Below are positions 9,612 to 17,092 of a stretch of 64,000 bases of DNA, piece after piece (positions within the stretch are counted from its first letter, which is position 1; each line of letters begins with the position of its first letter). The notes beneath the pieces are model-generated. The model saw only the letters and a list, made by a program, of their open reading frames with translations, did not search any database and was not told the origin of the DNA. Location: positions 186,001 through 250,000 of the forward strand of contig NZ_JAQIYM010000010.1 in the NCBI RefSeq assembly GCF_028823535.1. Reading direction: 5' to 3'. The translations under genes were made by a program, and so were the position numbers. The stretch comes from Pseudomonas serbica (lineage in GTDB: Bacteria; Pseudomonadota; Gammaproteobacteria; Pseudomonadales; Pseudomonadaceae).

Positions 9612-9654
9612 TCTCCTTGTTATGCCGACCCAAAAAGTTGGGAGCACAAGGAGA
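9612..9654 (-). promoter_or_regulatory. Leader hairpin that sequesters the Shine-Dalgarno of the small gene
   Basis: In the minus-strand RNA, TCTCCTTGT (9654-9646) is exactly complementary to ACAAGGAGA (9620-9612), which contains the ribosome-binding site of ATG 9602. Inside the loop a second hairpin (CCCAA-CTTT-TTGGG, 9642-9629) brings the arms together. The nine-base pairing covers the whole AAGGAGA, so translation should be off unless the helix opens by heat, a factor or a coupled event. The helix is directly visible; the regulatory role is inferred. Confidence 0.65.
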
Positions 9655-9713
9655 AACCAAATAATAGGGCACCCCATTACAAGTATTTTAATCTTTAAAT
9701 TAGGACAAAGTAA

Positions 9714-10310
9714 TTAAGCAAACAACTCGCCCTGCAACTCATCCAGCAACGCCTGAATTGCATCCAGCCGTTGCTGCGGATCATCGAGTTGCAGCAGGTC
9801 GATCTTGTCCACTTCGGCAAACGGCAACAGGTAAGCCAGCTGATTGGCCAGCGACTGCTGCCCGGTCGCCTCCGTGCCCATGTTCAGCGCTTCGACCATG
9901 GGATGTTCGGCCAGGGCCTTGAGCAGCGCCACCAGATCGGCGTCCTCATCCTGCAGCGGCTGCTCGGGTTCGTCTTCCAGCCATTCGACCTGGGCGAGGA
10001 TCAGCTGGTCGCGCTGGACTTCGGTGGTCAACACGTTGAACCGTCGCCCTCCCTCAACCCGTATCCCCAGCAGGCCGTTGTCCTGCTGCTGAAAATCGGT
10101 GATACGCGCCTCACAACCGACCATGGCAAAGCCCTGCGGCGCGATACCGACTTCACTCCCCTCGAGGATGCACACCACGCCGAAGCCGCCGCCCTGTTTC
10201 ATGCAGCGACCGATCATGTCCAGGTAACGCGCCTCGAAAATCTGCAGGTCGAGGATGCAACCAGGAAAAAGCACCGTGTTCAGCGGAAAAAGCGGCAGAC
10301 TCATAGACAT
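9714..10310 (-). CDS. Stand-alone LON substrate-binding domain protein
   Basis: A 198-residue protein consisting only of a LON N-terminal (LAN/PUA-like) domain: LPLFPLNTVLFPGCILDLQIFEARY at the start, then GFGVVCILEGSEVG and a C-terminal helical part. There is no AAA+ or protease domain, so it is not Lon itself. The molecular role is unknown. ATG 10310 has TAAGGA just upstream; ATG 10304 is an alternative. It lies 5 bp after lrgB and probably shares its transcript. Confidence 0.85.
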   Translation of the reverse strand: MSMSLPLFPLNTVLFPGCILDLQIFEARYLDMIGRCMKQGGGFGVVCILEGSEVGIAPQGFAMVGCEARITDFQQQDNGLLGIRVEGGRRFNVLTTEVQRDQLILAQVEWLEDEPEQPLQDEDADLVALLKALAEHPMVEALNMGTEATGQQSLANQLAYLLPFAEVDKIDLLQLDDPQQRLDAIQALLDELQGELFA

Positions 10311-10315
10311 ATTCC

Positions 10316-11032
10316 TTACACCACCATCGACACCGCCAACGGCAGGAATACCGCCGTGGCCACGCCCATCAAACTCATCGCCAACGCCGCGAAGGCGCCA
10401 CATTCGTCACTTTCCTGCATCGCCACCGCAGTGCCGACCGCATGGGCAGTCATGCCCAGCGCCATGCCGCGCGCCTCGGGGCTGTGGACACCGAGCCGGG
10501 TCAACAGGCTCGGGCCGAAGATAGCCCCGATCACCCCGGTGATCAGCACGAACACCGCCGCCAGTGCGGCGACGCCGCCAATCTGCTCGGCCACCAGCAT
10601 GGCGATGGGCGATGTCACCGATTTCGGCGCCATGGTCATCAGGATCATGTGCTCGGCCCCGAACCACCAGCCCAACAGCACCCCCATGCCCGTGGCGACC
10701 ACGCCGCCTATCACCAGCGTAGTAAATATCGGCCAGAACAACTGCCGAATACGCCGCAGGTTGAGGTAAAGCGGCACGGCCAACGCGACCGTCGCGGGGC
10801 CGAGCAGAATGCTGAGGATCTCGGTGCTCTTGCGGTACTCGGCGTAGGTCAGGCCGCAACCCACCAGCACACCGATCACCAGCAACATGGAGACCAGCAC
10901 TGGCTGCAAAAAGATCCAGCGGGTTTTCTCGAACGCCGCCAGCACCAGTTGATAGGCGCCGAGCGTGATGCCGATGCCGAACAAGGGATGATGAATCACC
11001 GACGTCCAGGCGCCGTGCCAGTCAAGGATCAT
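10316..11032 (-). CDS. LrgB/CidB family membrane protein
   Basis: Polytopic inner-membrane protein of the LrgB family, partner of the holin-like CidA/LrgA. These pairs are linked to autolysis control and, in later work, to transport of small carboxylates. The 238-residue protein has about seven hydrophobic segments and the family motif EKSVTSPIA-like stretch (PKSVTSPIAMLVAEQIGG), then AHAVGTAVAMQ near the C-terminus. Its ATG overlaps the upstream stop (ATGA). Confidence 0.93.
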   Translation of the reverse strand: MILDWHGAWTSVIHHPLFGIGITLGAYQLVLAAFEKTRWIFLQPVLVSMLLVIGVLVGCGLTYAEYRKSTEILSILLGPATVALAVPLYLNLRRIRQLFWPIFTTLVIGGVVATGMGVLLGWWFGAEHMILMTMAPKSVTSPIAMLVAEQIGGVAALAAVFVLITGVIGAIFGPSLLTRLGVHSPEARGMALGMTAHAVGTAVAMQESDECGAFAALAMSLMGVATAVFLPLAVSMVV

Positions 11033-11391
11033 TGGCCGTCCTCGGGATGAACATGGCGCTTGACCATGCGTTGCATGAGGACGCCGGCGAAGGCCATCGA
11101 CAGCAGCAATGACAAAACCAGCGCACCGACAATGGCCCAGAAATCAGCAGCGATATCTGCCGCGTACACCATCACCCCCACGGCCGGCGGTACCAGCAGC
11201 AACGGCAGGTAACGCAGCAGGCTGCTGGCTGCGAGGTTCAGCGGTTCACCGACCTGGCCACGACAGATCAGAAAGATAAGCAACAGCAGCAGGCCGACAA
11301 TCGGCCCCGGCAGGATGGGCAAAAACAAATGGTTGATCGCGGTGCCGAGCAATTGAAACAGCACCAGCCAGGTCAGGCCACGTAACAACAT
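11029..11391 (-). CDS. CidA/LrgA family holin-like protein
   Basis: Small membrane protein of 120 residues with four hydrophobic segments and the family motif LPGPIVGLLLLLIFL. It is the first gene of a three-gene unit with lrgB (4-bp overlap) and the LON-domain gene. ATG 11391 is preferred over the TTG just before it because GGGAG lies about seven bases upstream. Symbols cidA and lrgA cannot be separated from sequence alone. Confidence 0.92.
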   Translation of the reverse strand: MLLRGLTWLVLFQLLGTAINHLFLPILPGPIVGLLLLLIFLICRGQVGEPLNLAASSLLRYLPLLLVPPAVGVMVYAADIAADFWAIVGALVLSLLLSMAFAGVLMQRMVKRHVHPEDGQ

Positions 11392-11585
11392 CAAAAATCT
11401 CCCGCAAAACCGTCACCCGCATTGGCCCACGCATTATAAGCACGCTTGCGCTATGGACCGGCATTCGCCATAAGCATGGTCTGTTGACCGCGGCCTATTG
11501 CCATGGTGATCTAAAGTGGTAAATCCGGGAGGTCAAATCCCCCCACCTAAAAACTATAAAATCGATGAACCCAAGGAGAGTCTCA

Positions 11586-12041
11586 ATGCCCTATGTACCC
11601 GTTGCAGAGCTCAAAGATTATATCGGCAAGGAACTCGGACGTTCCGAATGGCTCACCATCGATCAGGAGCGCATCAACCTGTTCGCCGAAGCCACAGGGG
11701 ACTTTCAGTTCATCCATGTCGACCCGGTCAAGGCCGCGCAAACGCCATTCGGCAGCACCATTGCCCACGGCTTCCTGTCGTTGTCGCTGATTCCAAAGCT
11801 GATGGAAGACATCCTCGTCATGCCGCAAGGCCTGAAGATGGTGGTCAACTATGGCCTGGACAGCGTGCGGTTCATTCAGCCGGTCAAGGTCGACTCGAAG
11901 GTGCGCCTCAAGGTCGAACTGTCCGAGGTCACCGAGAAAAAACCCGGCCAACTGCTGCTCAAGGCCATCGCCACATTGGAAATCGAAGGCACGGACAAAC
12001 CGGCATACGTCGCCGAATCCCTGTCGCTCTGCTTCGTGTAA
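11586..12041 (+). CDS. MaoC-like (R)-specific enoyl-CoA hydratase
   Basis: Single hot-dog-domain hydratase of 151 residues, likely hydrating trans-2-enoyl-CoA to (R)-3-hydroxyacyl-CoA. The hydratase-2 motif is visible as FAEATGDFQFIHVDPVKA, with Asp and His of the catalytic pair, followed by FGSTIAHGFLSLSLIP. ATG 11586 is preceded by AAGGAGAG at good spacing. It stands alone, followed by a terminator; no PHA synthase is nearby. Physiological substrate is not determined. Confidence 0.9.
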   Translation: MPYVPVAELKDYIGKELGRSEWLTIDQERINLFAEATGDFQFIHVDPVKAAQTPFGSTIAHGFLSLSLIPKLMEDILVMPQGLKMVVNYGLDSVRFIQPVKVDSKVRLKVELSEVTEKKPGQLLLKAIATLEIEGTDKPAYVAESLSLCFV

Positions 12042-12050
12042 GCGCTTTCG

Positions 12051-12090
12051 GGTGCGAAGCAGCACAGGCTGTTTCGCACCTGCTGCTTTT
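12051..12090 (+). terminator. Terminator-like hairpin after the MaoC gene
   Basis: GGTGCGAA (12051-12058) pairs with TTCGCACC (12073-12080), with a nested CAGC-ACAG-GCTG hairpin inside. The helix is followed after a few bases by TTTT (12087-12090). It lies 10 bp beyond the maoC stop. Confidence 0.65.
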
Positions 12091-12154
12091 CTCCCGGCTG
12101 TATATGGACAGATAGCTGCGGCATACTCGGTCGCCTAATTGCCCGGAACCCGCT

Positions 12155-13873
12155 ATGCGCCCATTTGCACTCCTCGCCTTGACCCTGATGCTCACCGCTT
12201 GCGGCGACGGCGAATCGCTATTGCCCGCAGATGCCCGCCTGCCGGACGGTGGACGCTATCGCGGTGAACTGGTCAACGGATTGCTGCAAGGCCAGGGCCG
12301 CATCGACTACCCGAACGGCAGCTGGTATGCCGGCGAGTTCGACCAGGGCCAGTGGCATGGCCAGGGTGAATGGCATGGCAGCAATGGCGAAGTCTACCGC
12401 GGGCAATTCAAGCAAGGCCTGTTCGATGGCCTGGGCTCCCTGACCACCAGCGCCGGCAGCTACAACGGTGGTTTCAAGCTTGGCCGCCGCGACGGTGAAG
12501 GCACCCTTAAAGAACACGGCATGCTTTACCGTGGTGAATTCAAGGCCGATCAGTATTCAGGGCTCGGCCGCCTGGAGCTCGAAGATGGCAGCGCCTACCA
12601 GGGCCAGTTCGCCCATGGCAAGCCCAATGGCGATGGCCAACGCAGCGACGGCAACGGCAATCAATTCACCGGGCACTTTGTCGACGGTCAACTGGAAGGC
12701 AACGGAACCTTCAACAGCGCCGAAGGCGATATCTATGTCGGCGGGTTCAAAAACAACCAATTGCACGGCAAGGGTCGTTATGAAAACGCTGACGGCGACG
12801 TATGGCTGGGTCAATTCAAGGAAGGCTCGCTCAACGGCAAGGGCGAATTGATCGGCGCCGATGGCAGCCATTACATCGGCCACTTCAGCGACTGGCGCTT
12901 CACCGGCCAAGGCCGCTTGAACCTGGCCGACGGCAGCTTCTACACCGGCCAGTTCGACAACGACAGTTACTCCGGGCGCGGCACCCTGGTCCTCACCGAC
13001 GGCACCGTGCTCGATGGCACCTGGATCAACGGCCAGCGCGTGCGCGACGCCGAGGGCAAATTGCTGCCCGACGCCCTCGAGCTTGGCTTGCTGGCCCAGG
13101 GGCGCTTGCTTGAGGAGGCGCTCACCAACGTGCCAGCCTCGACCCCGGTGGTGGAGCTGTACACCCTGACCCTTGGCGGCGACGGCAAGCAGAGTGTGTT
13201 CCTGCGCGAATCCGACTATGTCGCGAACATGCTCACCAGCCGCTTCGGCGCCTATGGCCAGATCCGCCTGGTGAACCATCGCGACCATCTCGGCGACCGC
13301 CCGATGGCGACCCGGGAAAACCTGCGCCGTGCCGCCTTGACCCTGGCCGAACGCAGTGGCCCGGAAGACCTGGTTTTCATCTACCTAACCAGCCATGGCA
13401 CCAGCGAACACGAACTGGTGCTTGACCAGCCGCGCATGGAGCTGGCGGATCTGCCGGCCGACGAGCTTGCCGCCGTTCTTGCCCCGCTGAAAAACCGCGA
13501 CAAGATCATCGTGATTTCGTCCTGCTACTCCGGCGGTTTCATCCCCGCCCTGAAGGACGAACGCACCCTGATCATGACCGCCGCGCGTGCTGACCGCGTG
13601 TCCTTCGGCTGTACCGAAGAAGCCAACTTCACCTACTTCGGCGACGCCCTGTTCGCCCAGGCGCTGAACCAGACTGATGATCTGGAGCAAGCCTTCAAAC
13701 TGGCCAAGGCCACCGTCGCCGAACGCGAGCTGGCGGACAATTTCGAAGCCTCCGAACCGCAGATCTGGGCACCGAAAACCGTGCTCTCCCACTGGCAACT
13801 GTTACGTAGGCAGCAGGCACGAAAAGCCCTGCAAAGTGTCTCCATTGACAGCAAGGATGCAAAGAACAACTAA
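12155..13873 (+). CDS. MORN-repeat lipoprotein with C-terminal C13 (caspase-like) peptidase domain
   Basis: The 572-residue protein starts with a lipoprotein signal (lipobox LTAC, Cys 16). About eleven MORN repeats of 21-23 residues follow (residues about 30-290, e.g. YRGQFKQGLFDGLG and YTGQFDNDSYSGRG). The C-terminal part (about 335-550) resembles clan CD peptidases of family C13: His 414 in YLTSHGTS and Cys 457 in VISSCYSGGF, each after a hydrophobic strand. A cell-envelope cysteine protease or degenerate protease is suggested; the substrate is unknown. In family C13 the Cys is the nucleophile. It is followed 27 bp later by the NAD(P)-binding gene. Confidence 0.82.
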   Translation: MRPFALLALTLMLTACGDGESLLPADARLPDGGRYRGELVNGLLQGQGRIDYPNGSWYAGEFDQGQWHGQGEWHGSNGEVYRGQFKQGLFDGLGSLTTSAGSYNGGFKLGRRDGEGTLKEHGMLYRGEFKADQYSGLGRLELEDGSAYQGQFAHGKPNGDGQRSDGNGNQFTGHFVDGQLEGNGTFNSAEGDIYVGGFKNNQLHGKGRYENADGDVWLGQFKEGSLNGKGELIGADGSHYIGHFSDWRFTGQGRLNLADGSFYTGQFDNDSYSGRGTLVLTDGTVLDGTWINGQRVRDAEGKLLPDALELGLLAQGRLLEEALTNVPASTPVVELYTLTLGGDGKQSVFLRESDYVANMLTSRFGAYGQIRLVNHRDHLGDRPMATRENLRRAALTLAERSGPEDLVFIYLTSHGTSEHELVLDQPRMELADLPADELAAVLAPLKNRDKIIVISSCYSGGFIPALKDERTLIMTAARADRVSFGCTEEANFTYFGDALFAQALNQTDDLEQAFKLAKATVAERELADNFEASEPQIWAPKTVLSHWQLLRRQQARKALQSVSIDSKDAKNN

Positions 13874-13900
13874 GCTGAACAGTATCAAGGGAGAAACACT

Positions 13901-14542
13901 ATGTACTTGACGCCTCAGCACGTATTGCTCGCCGGAGCCACCGGCTTGACCGGTGAACACCTACTCGATCGCTTGCTCAACGAGCCAACGATATCGCGCG
14001 TATTGGCCCCCTCGCGCCGGCCGCTGGCCGAGCATCCGCACCTGGAAAACCCAGTGGGCGACCCCATTGAGTTCCTGCCGCAGCTGAACGGCCGCGTCGA
14101 CATCGCCTACTGCTGCCTGGGCACCACCATCAAGCAGGCAGGCTCTGAGCAGGCGTTTCGCGCGGTGGATCTGGACATGGTGGTGGCATTCGCCAAACGT
14201 GCCCGGGAGATGGGTGCACGGCACCTGATCGTGATCAGCGCCCTGGGGGCCGACCGCAGATCCTCGATTTTCTACAACCGGGTCAAAGGCGAAATGGAAT
14301 ACGCATTGCGCGCGCAGAACTGGCCGCAACTGACCATCTGCCGTCCGTCGTTGCTGCTGGGTGAACGCACCGAGCCGCGCCTGGGCGAGCAGTTCGCCGG
14401 GCCCTTGTCGAAATTGATTCCCGGCAAATACCGAGGCATAGAAGCCTGCCAATTGGCCCGCGCGATGTGGCGCCTCGCGTTGGAGGAGCAGGATGGGGTG
14501 CGGATTGTCGAGTCGGATGAATTGAGGAAGTTGGGCAAATAA
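13901..14542 (+). CDS. NAD(P)H-binding short-chain oxidoreductase-like protein
   Basis: Rossmann-fold protein of 213 residues, atypical SDR, close in layout to HTATIP2/YbjT-type proteins. The nucleotide-binding motif is [15 protein letters not shown], followed by a second-strand APSRRP. Near the middle are [13 protein letters not shown] and the motif [26 protein letters not shown], which supplies Ser, Tyr and Lys of the catalytic type. AAGGGAGAA precedes ATG 13901. Substrate unknown. Confidence 0.82.
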   Translation: MYLTPQHVLLAGATGLTGEHLLDRLLNEPTISRVLAPSRRPLAEHPHLENPVGDPIEFLPQLNGRVDIAYCCLGTTIKQAGSEQAFRAVDLDMVVAFAKRAREMGARHLIVISALGADRRSSIFYNRVKGEMEYALRAQNWPQLTICRPSLLLGERTEPRLGEQFAGPLSKLIPGKYRGIEACQLARAMWRLALEEQDGVRIVESDELRKLGK

Positions 14543-14564
14543 ATGGCGGCGTCCGGGAGGACGC

Positions 14565-14643
14565 CTTCGCGAGCAGGCTCGCTCCCACATGGGCCTTGTG
14601 AACGACACAGATTCAATGTGGGAGCGAGCCTGCTCGGGCGAAG
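14565..14643. repeat. REP inverted pair (type A)
   Basis: The left copy (14565-14589) and right copy (14617-14643) are inverted versions of the GTGGGAGCGAGCCTGCTCG core, separated by about 27 bp. They lie between convergent genes and may also act as a bidirectional transcription barrier. Confidence 0.92.
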
Positions 14644-14650
14644 TGCTCTC

Positions 14651-14935
14651 CTACAATCCGCCGGTCGCCTGGAAGCTCACGCCGATCACCGTCAGCAACG
14701 ACAACGGCAACAACAGCGTGTCGAGCAACGCACTGGCCGGCAAATCAACACCCGGATAACTCGGTGCCTCGGCGCCGAAACGATCCATCGCGCAACAACC
14801 GCCATTGAGCGCGTACAAATCCAGCCGCGTCCCGGAGTACACCACGGGCGCCCCCGGTTTGGCCGCATCCAGCGTACGTACTGTGGCACACCCACCCAGC
14901 TGTAGCGCCAGCACTACCACCAACCACTTATTCAT
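14651..14935 (-). CDS. YceK/YidQ family lipoprotein
   Basis: Short outer-envelope lipoprotein of 94 residues with lipobox LGGC (Cys 16). The family pattern is visible: [31 protein letters not shown]. Function of the family is unknown. Its ATG lies inside the last codons of ubiX (8-bp overlap), so the two are probably co-translated. Confidence 0.87.
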   Translation of the reverse strand: MNKWLVVVLALQLGGCATVRTLDAAKPGAPVVYSGTRLDLYALNGGCCAMDRFGAEAPSYPGVDLPASALLDTLLLPLSLLTVIGVSFQATGGL

Positions 14936-15560
14936 CGCTGGTCAGATGGTATTCGCCCCAACGCGGCAGCATGTCCTGGGGAATGTTCAGCAAATTGAGG
15001 ATCCGCGCTACGACGAAATCGATCAGATCGTCGATGGTTTGTGGCTGATGATAGAAACCTGGCGATGCCGGCAAAATCGTCACACCCATGTTCGACAACT
15101 TGAGCATGTGCTCCAGGTGAATGCTCGAGTATGGCGCTTCACGAGGCACCAGAATCATCTGCCGGCGCTCCTTGAGCGTGACATCGGCGGCACGTTCGAT
15201 CAGGTTGTTGCAAGCGCCCGTCGCGATGGCGGACAGGGTCCCGGTGGAGCACGGCACCACCACCATCGCCGCTGGTGCGCCGGAGCCCGAGGCCACCGGC
15301 GACATCCAGTCTTCCTTGCCGTAGACCCGGATCTGCCCGGCGGCAGCTCCGGTATATTCGGTGAGGAAGGCTTGCATCATCTGTGGCTTGGCCGGCAGCG
15401 TGACGTCGGTTTCGGTGGCCATCACCAGTTGCGCCGCCTTGGAAATCAGGAAGTGCACTTCGCGCTCTTCGCGCACCAGGCAATCGAGCAGGCGCAAGCC
15501 GTACTGGGCACCAGAAGCGCCAGTCATCGCCAGCGTGATGCGGTCCGGGCCGTTACTCAT
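14928..15560 (-). CDS. ubiX: Flavin prenyltransferase UbiX
   Basis: Attaches dimethylallyl to FMN to make the prenyl-FMN cofactor of the UbiD decarboxylase in ubiquinone synthesis. The 210-residue protein has the flavodoxin-like start [32 protein letters not shown], and [17 protein letters not shown]. The ATG at 15560 overlaps the mpl stop (ATGA). Confidence 0.96.
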   Translation of the reverse strand: MSNGPDRITLAMTGASGAQYGLRLLDCLVREEREVHFLISKAAQLVMATETDVTLPAKPQMMQAFLTEYTGAAAGQIRVYGKEDWMSPVASGSGAPAAMVVVPCSTGTLSAIATGACNNLIERAADVTLKERRQMILVPREAPYSSIHLEHMLKLSNMGVTILPASPGFYHQPQTIDDLIDFVVARILNLLNIPQDMLPRWGEYHLTSDE

Positions 15561-16906
15561 TTGAGCGCCTCGGCCAGCTTGCCGTGCAGGCCGCCGAAGC
15601 CGCCGTTGCTCATGATCACCACATGGGTGCCCGGCTGGGCCTGACTCTTGACCCGTTCGATGATGCCTTCCAGCGAGTCGCTGACAATCGACGGTACTGT
15701 GCACAGCGCCGCGGTGCCTGCCAGATCCCAGCCGAGATTGGCCGGTGCATACCAGATCACCTGATCAGCATCGTTGACGCTCTCCGGCAAGCCGTCACGG
15801 TGCGCGCCAAGCTTCATGGAGTTGGAGCGCGGTTCGATGATCGCAATCAACGGCGCATCGCCAATGCGCTTGCGCAGGCCGTCGAGTGTGGTGGCGATGG
15901 CTGTCGGGTGGTGGGCGAAGTCATCGTAGATGGTGATGCCACGCACCTCTGCGACTTTTTCCATCCGTCGCTTCACGCTCTTGAAGGCGCTCAATGCAGC
16001 GATGCCCATGGCCGGCACCACGCCAACATGGCGCGCCGCGGCCAAGGTGGCCAATGCGTTGGCCACGTTATGCTGGCCGGTCATGTCCCAATCGACCACG
16101 CCTTGAGCGACGCCTTCGAACATCACTTCGAACTTCGAGCCATCTTCGCTGAGCAGCTTGACCTGCCACTGCCCGCCAGCACCTGTGGTTTGCACCGGGG
16201 TCCAGCAGCCCATCTCGATGACGCGCAGCAGGGCGGGTTCGGTGGTTGGATGAATCACCAGGCCCTCGCTCGGGATGGTCCGCACCAGATGGTGGAACTG
16301 TCGCTCGATCGCCGGCAGATCCGGGAAGATATCAGCGTGATCGAACTCCAGGTTGTTCAGGATCGCCGTGCGCGGGCGGTAATGAACGAACTTGGAGCGC
16401 TTGTCGAAGAACGCACTGTCGTACTCATCGGCTTCGATTACGAAAAATGGCGTATCGCCCAGGCGCGCCGAGACCGAGAAGTTCTGCGGCACACCGCCGA
16501 TCAGGAAGCCCGGGCTCATGCCCGCGTGCTCCAGCACCCAGGCAAGCATGCTGCTGGTGGTGGTCTTGCCATGCGTACCGGCGACCGCCAATACCCAGCG
16601 GCCTTGCAGCACGTGGTCGGCCAGCCATTGGGGGCCGGAGACATACGGCAGGCCTTTGTTCAGCACGTATTCGACCGCCGGGTTGCCGCGCGACATGGCG
16701 TTGCCGATGACCACCAGATCGGGGGCCGGGTCCAGTTGCGCCGGGTCGTAGCCTTGGGTCAACTCAATGCCCTGCGCCTCGAGCTGAGTGCTCATCGGCG
16801 GGTAGACGTTGGCATCGGAGCCGGTCACGTGATGGCCGAGCTCTTTGGCCAAAACCGCCATCGAACCCATGAAAGTGCCGCAGATACCCAGAATATGAAT
16901 GTGCAT
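15557..16906 (-). CDS. mpl: UDP-MurNAc:L-Ala-gamma-D-Glu-meso-DAP ligase
   Basis: Peptidoglycan-recycling ligase that joins the reclaimed tripeptide to UDP-MurNAc. It has Mur-ligase architecture in 449 residues. The N-terminal domain starts [15 protein letters not shown], the ATP loop is [15 protein letters not shown], and [15 protein letters not shown] and [10 protein letters not shown] follow in the central and C-terminal domains. ATG 16906 is chosen because the Rossmann strand begins there. It is first in a three-gene overlapping unit with ubiX and the lipoprotein. Confidence 0.97.
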   Translation of the reverse strand: MHIHILGICGTFMGSMAVLAKELGHHVTGSDANVYPPMSTQLEAQGIELTQGYDPAQLDPAPDLVVIGNAMSRGNPAVEYVLNKGLPYVSGPQWLADHVLQGRWVLAVAGTHGKTTTSSMLAWVLEHAGMSPGFLIGGVPQNFSVSARLGDTPFFVIEADEYDSAFFDKRSKFVHYRPRTAILNNLEFDHADIFPDLPAIERQFHHLVRTIPSEGLVIHPTTEPALLRVIEMGCWTPVQTTGAGGQWQVKLLSEDGSKFEVMFEGVAQGVVDWDMTGQHNVANALATLAAARHVGVVPAMGIAALSAFKSVKRRMEKVAEVRGITIYDDFAHHPTAIATTLDGLRKRIGDAPLIAIIEPRSNSMKLGAHRDGLPESVNDADQVIWYAPANLGWDLAGTAALCTVPSIVSDSLEGIIERVKSQAQPGTHVVIMSNGGFGGLHGKLAEALK

Positions 16907-16988
16907 AGTCGACCTCGTAAAACATGGCCGCAGGTTAGCGTAGGGGGGAAAAAATCGCACCTTTGTTTCGTCCCCTAGGATGTCATCA

Positions 16989-17077
16989 CCAGCAGGCTAG
17001 CTCCCACAGTAGATCTGCGGCAGTTCCAAAATTGCGAATTCAGCCAATAACCCTGCGGGAGCGAGCCTGCTCGCGAT
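16989..17077. repeat. Degenerate REP inverted pair (type A)
   Basis: The right copy (about 17053-17077) is close to the REP core. The left copy (about 16989-17009) carries several substitutions, for example GGCTAGCTCCCACA. It fills most of the gap between mpl and the EatR-like gene. Confidence 0.8.
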
Positions 17078-17092
17078 TGGGCGCGACACGAC

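Noticed and set aside
11484-11520. Sigma-70 promoter before maoC (TTGACC)
   Set aside because: The -35 hexamer is good but no acceptable -10 lies at 16-18 bp, so it is not called.
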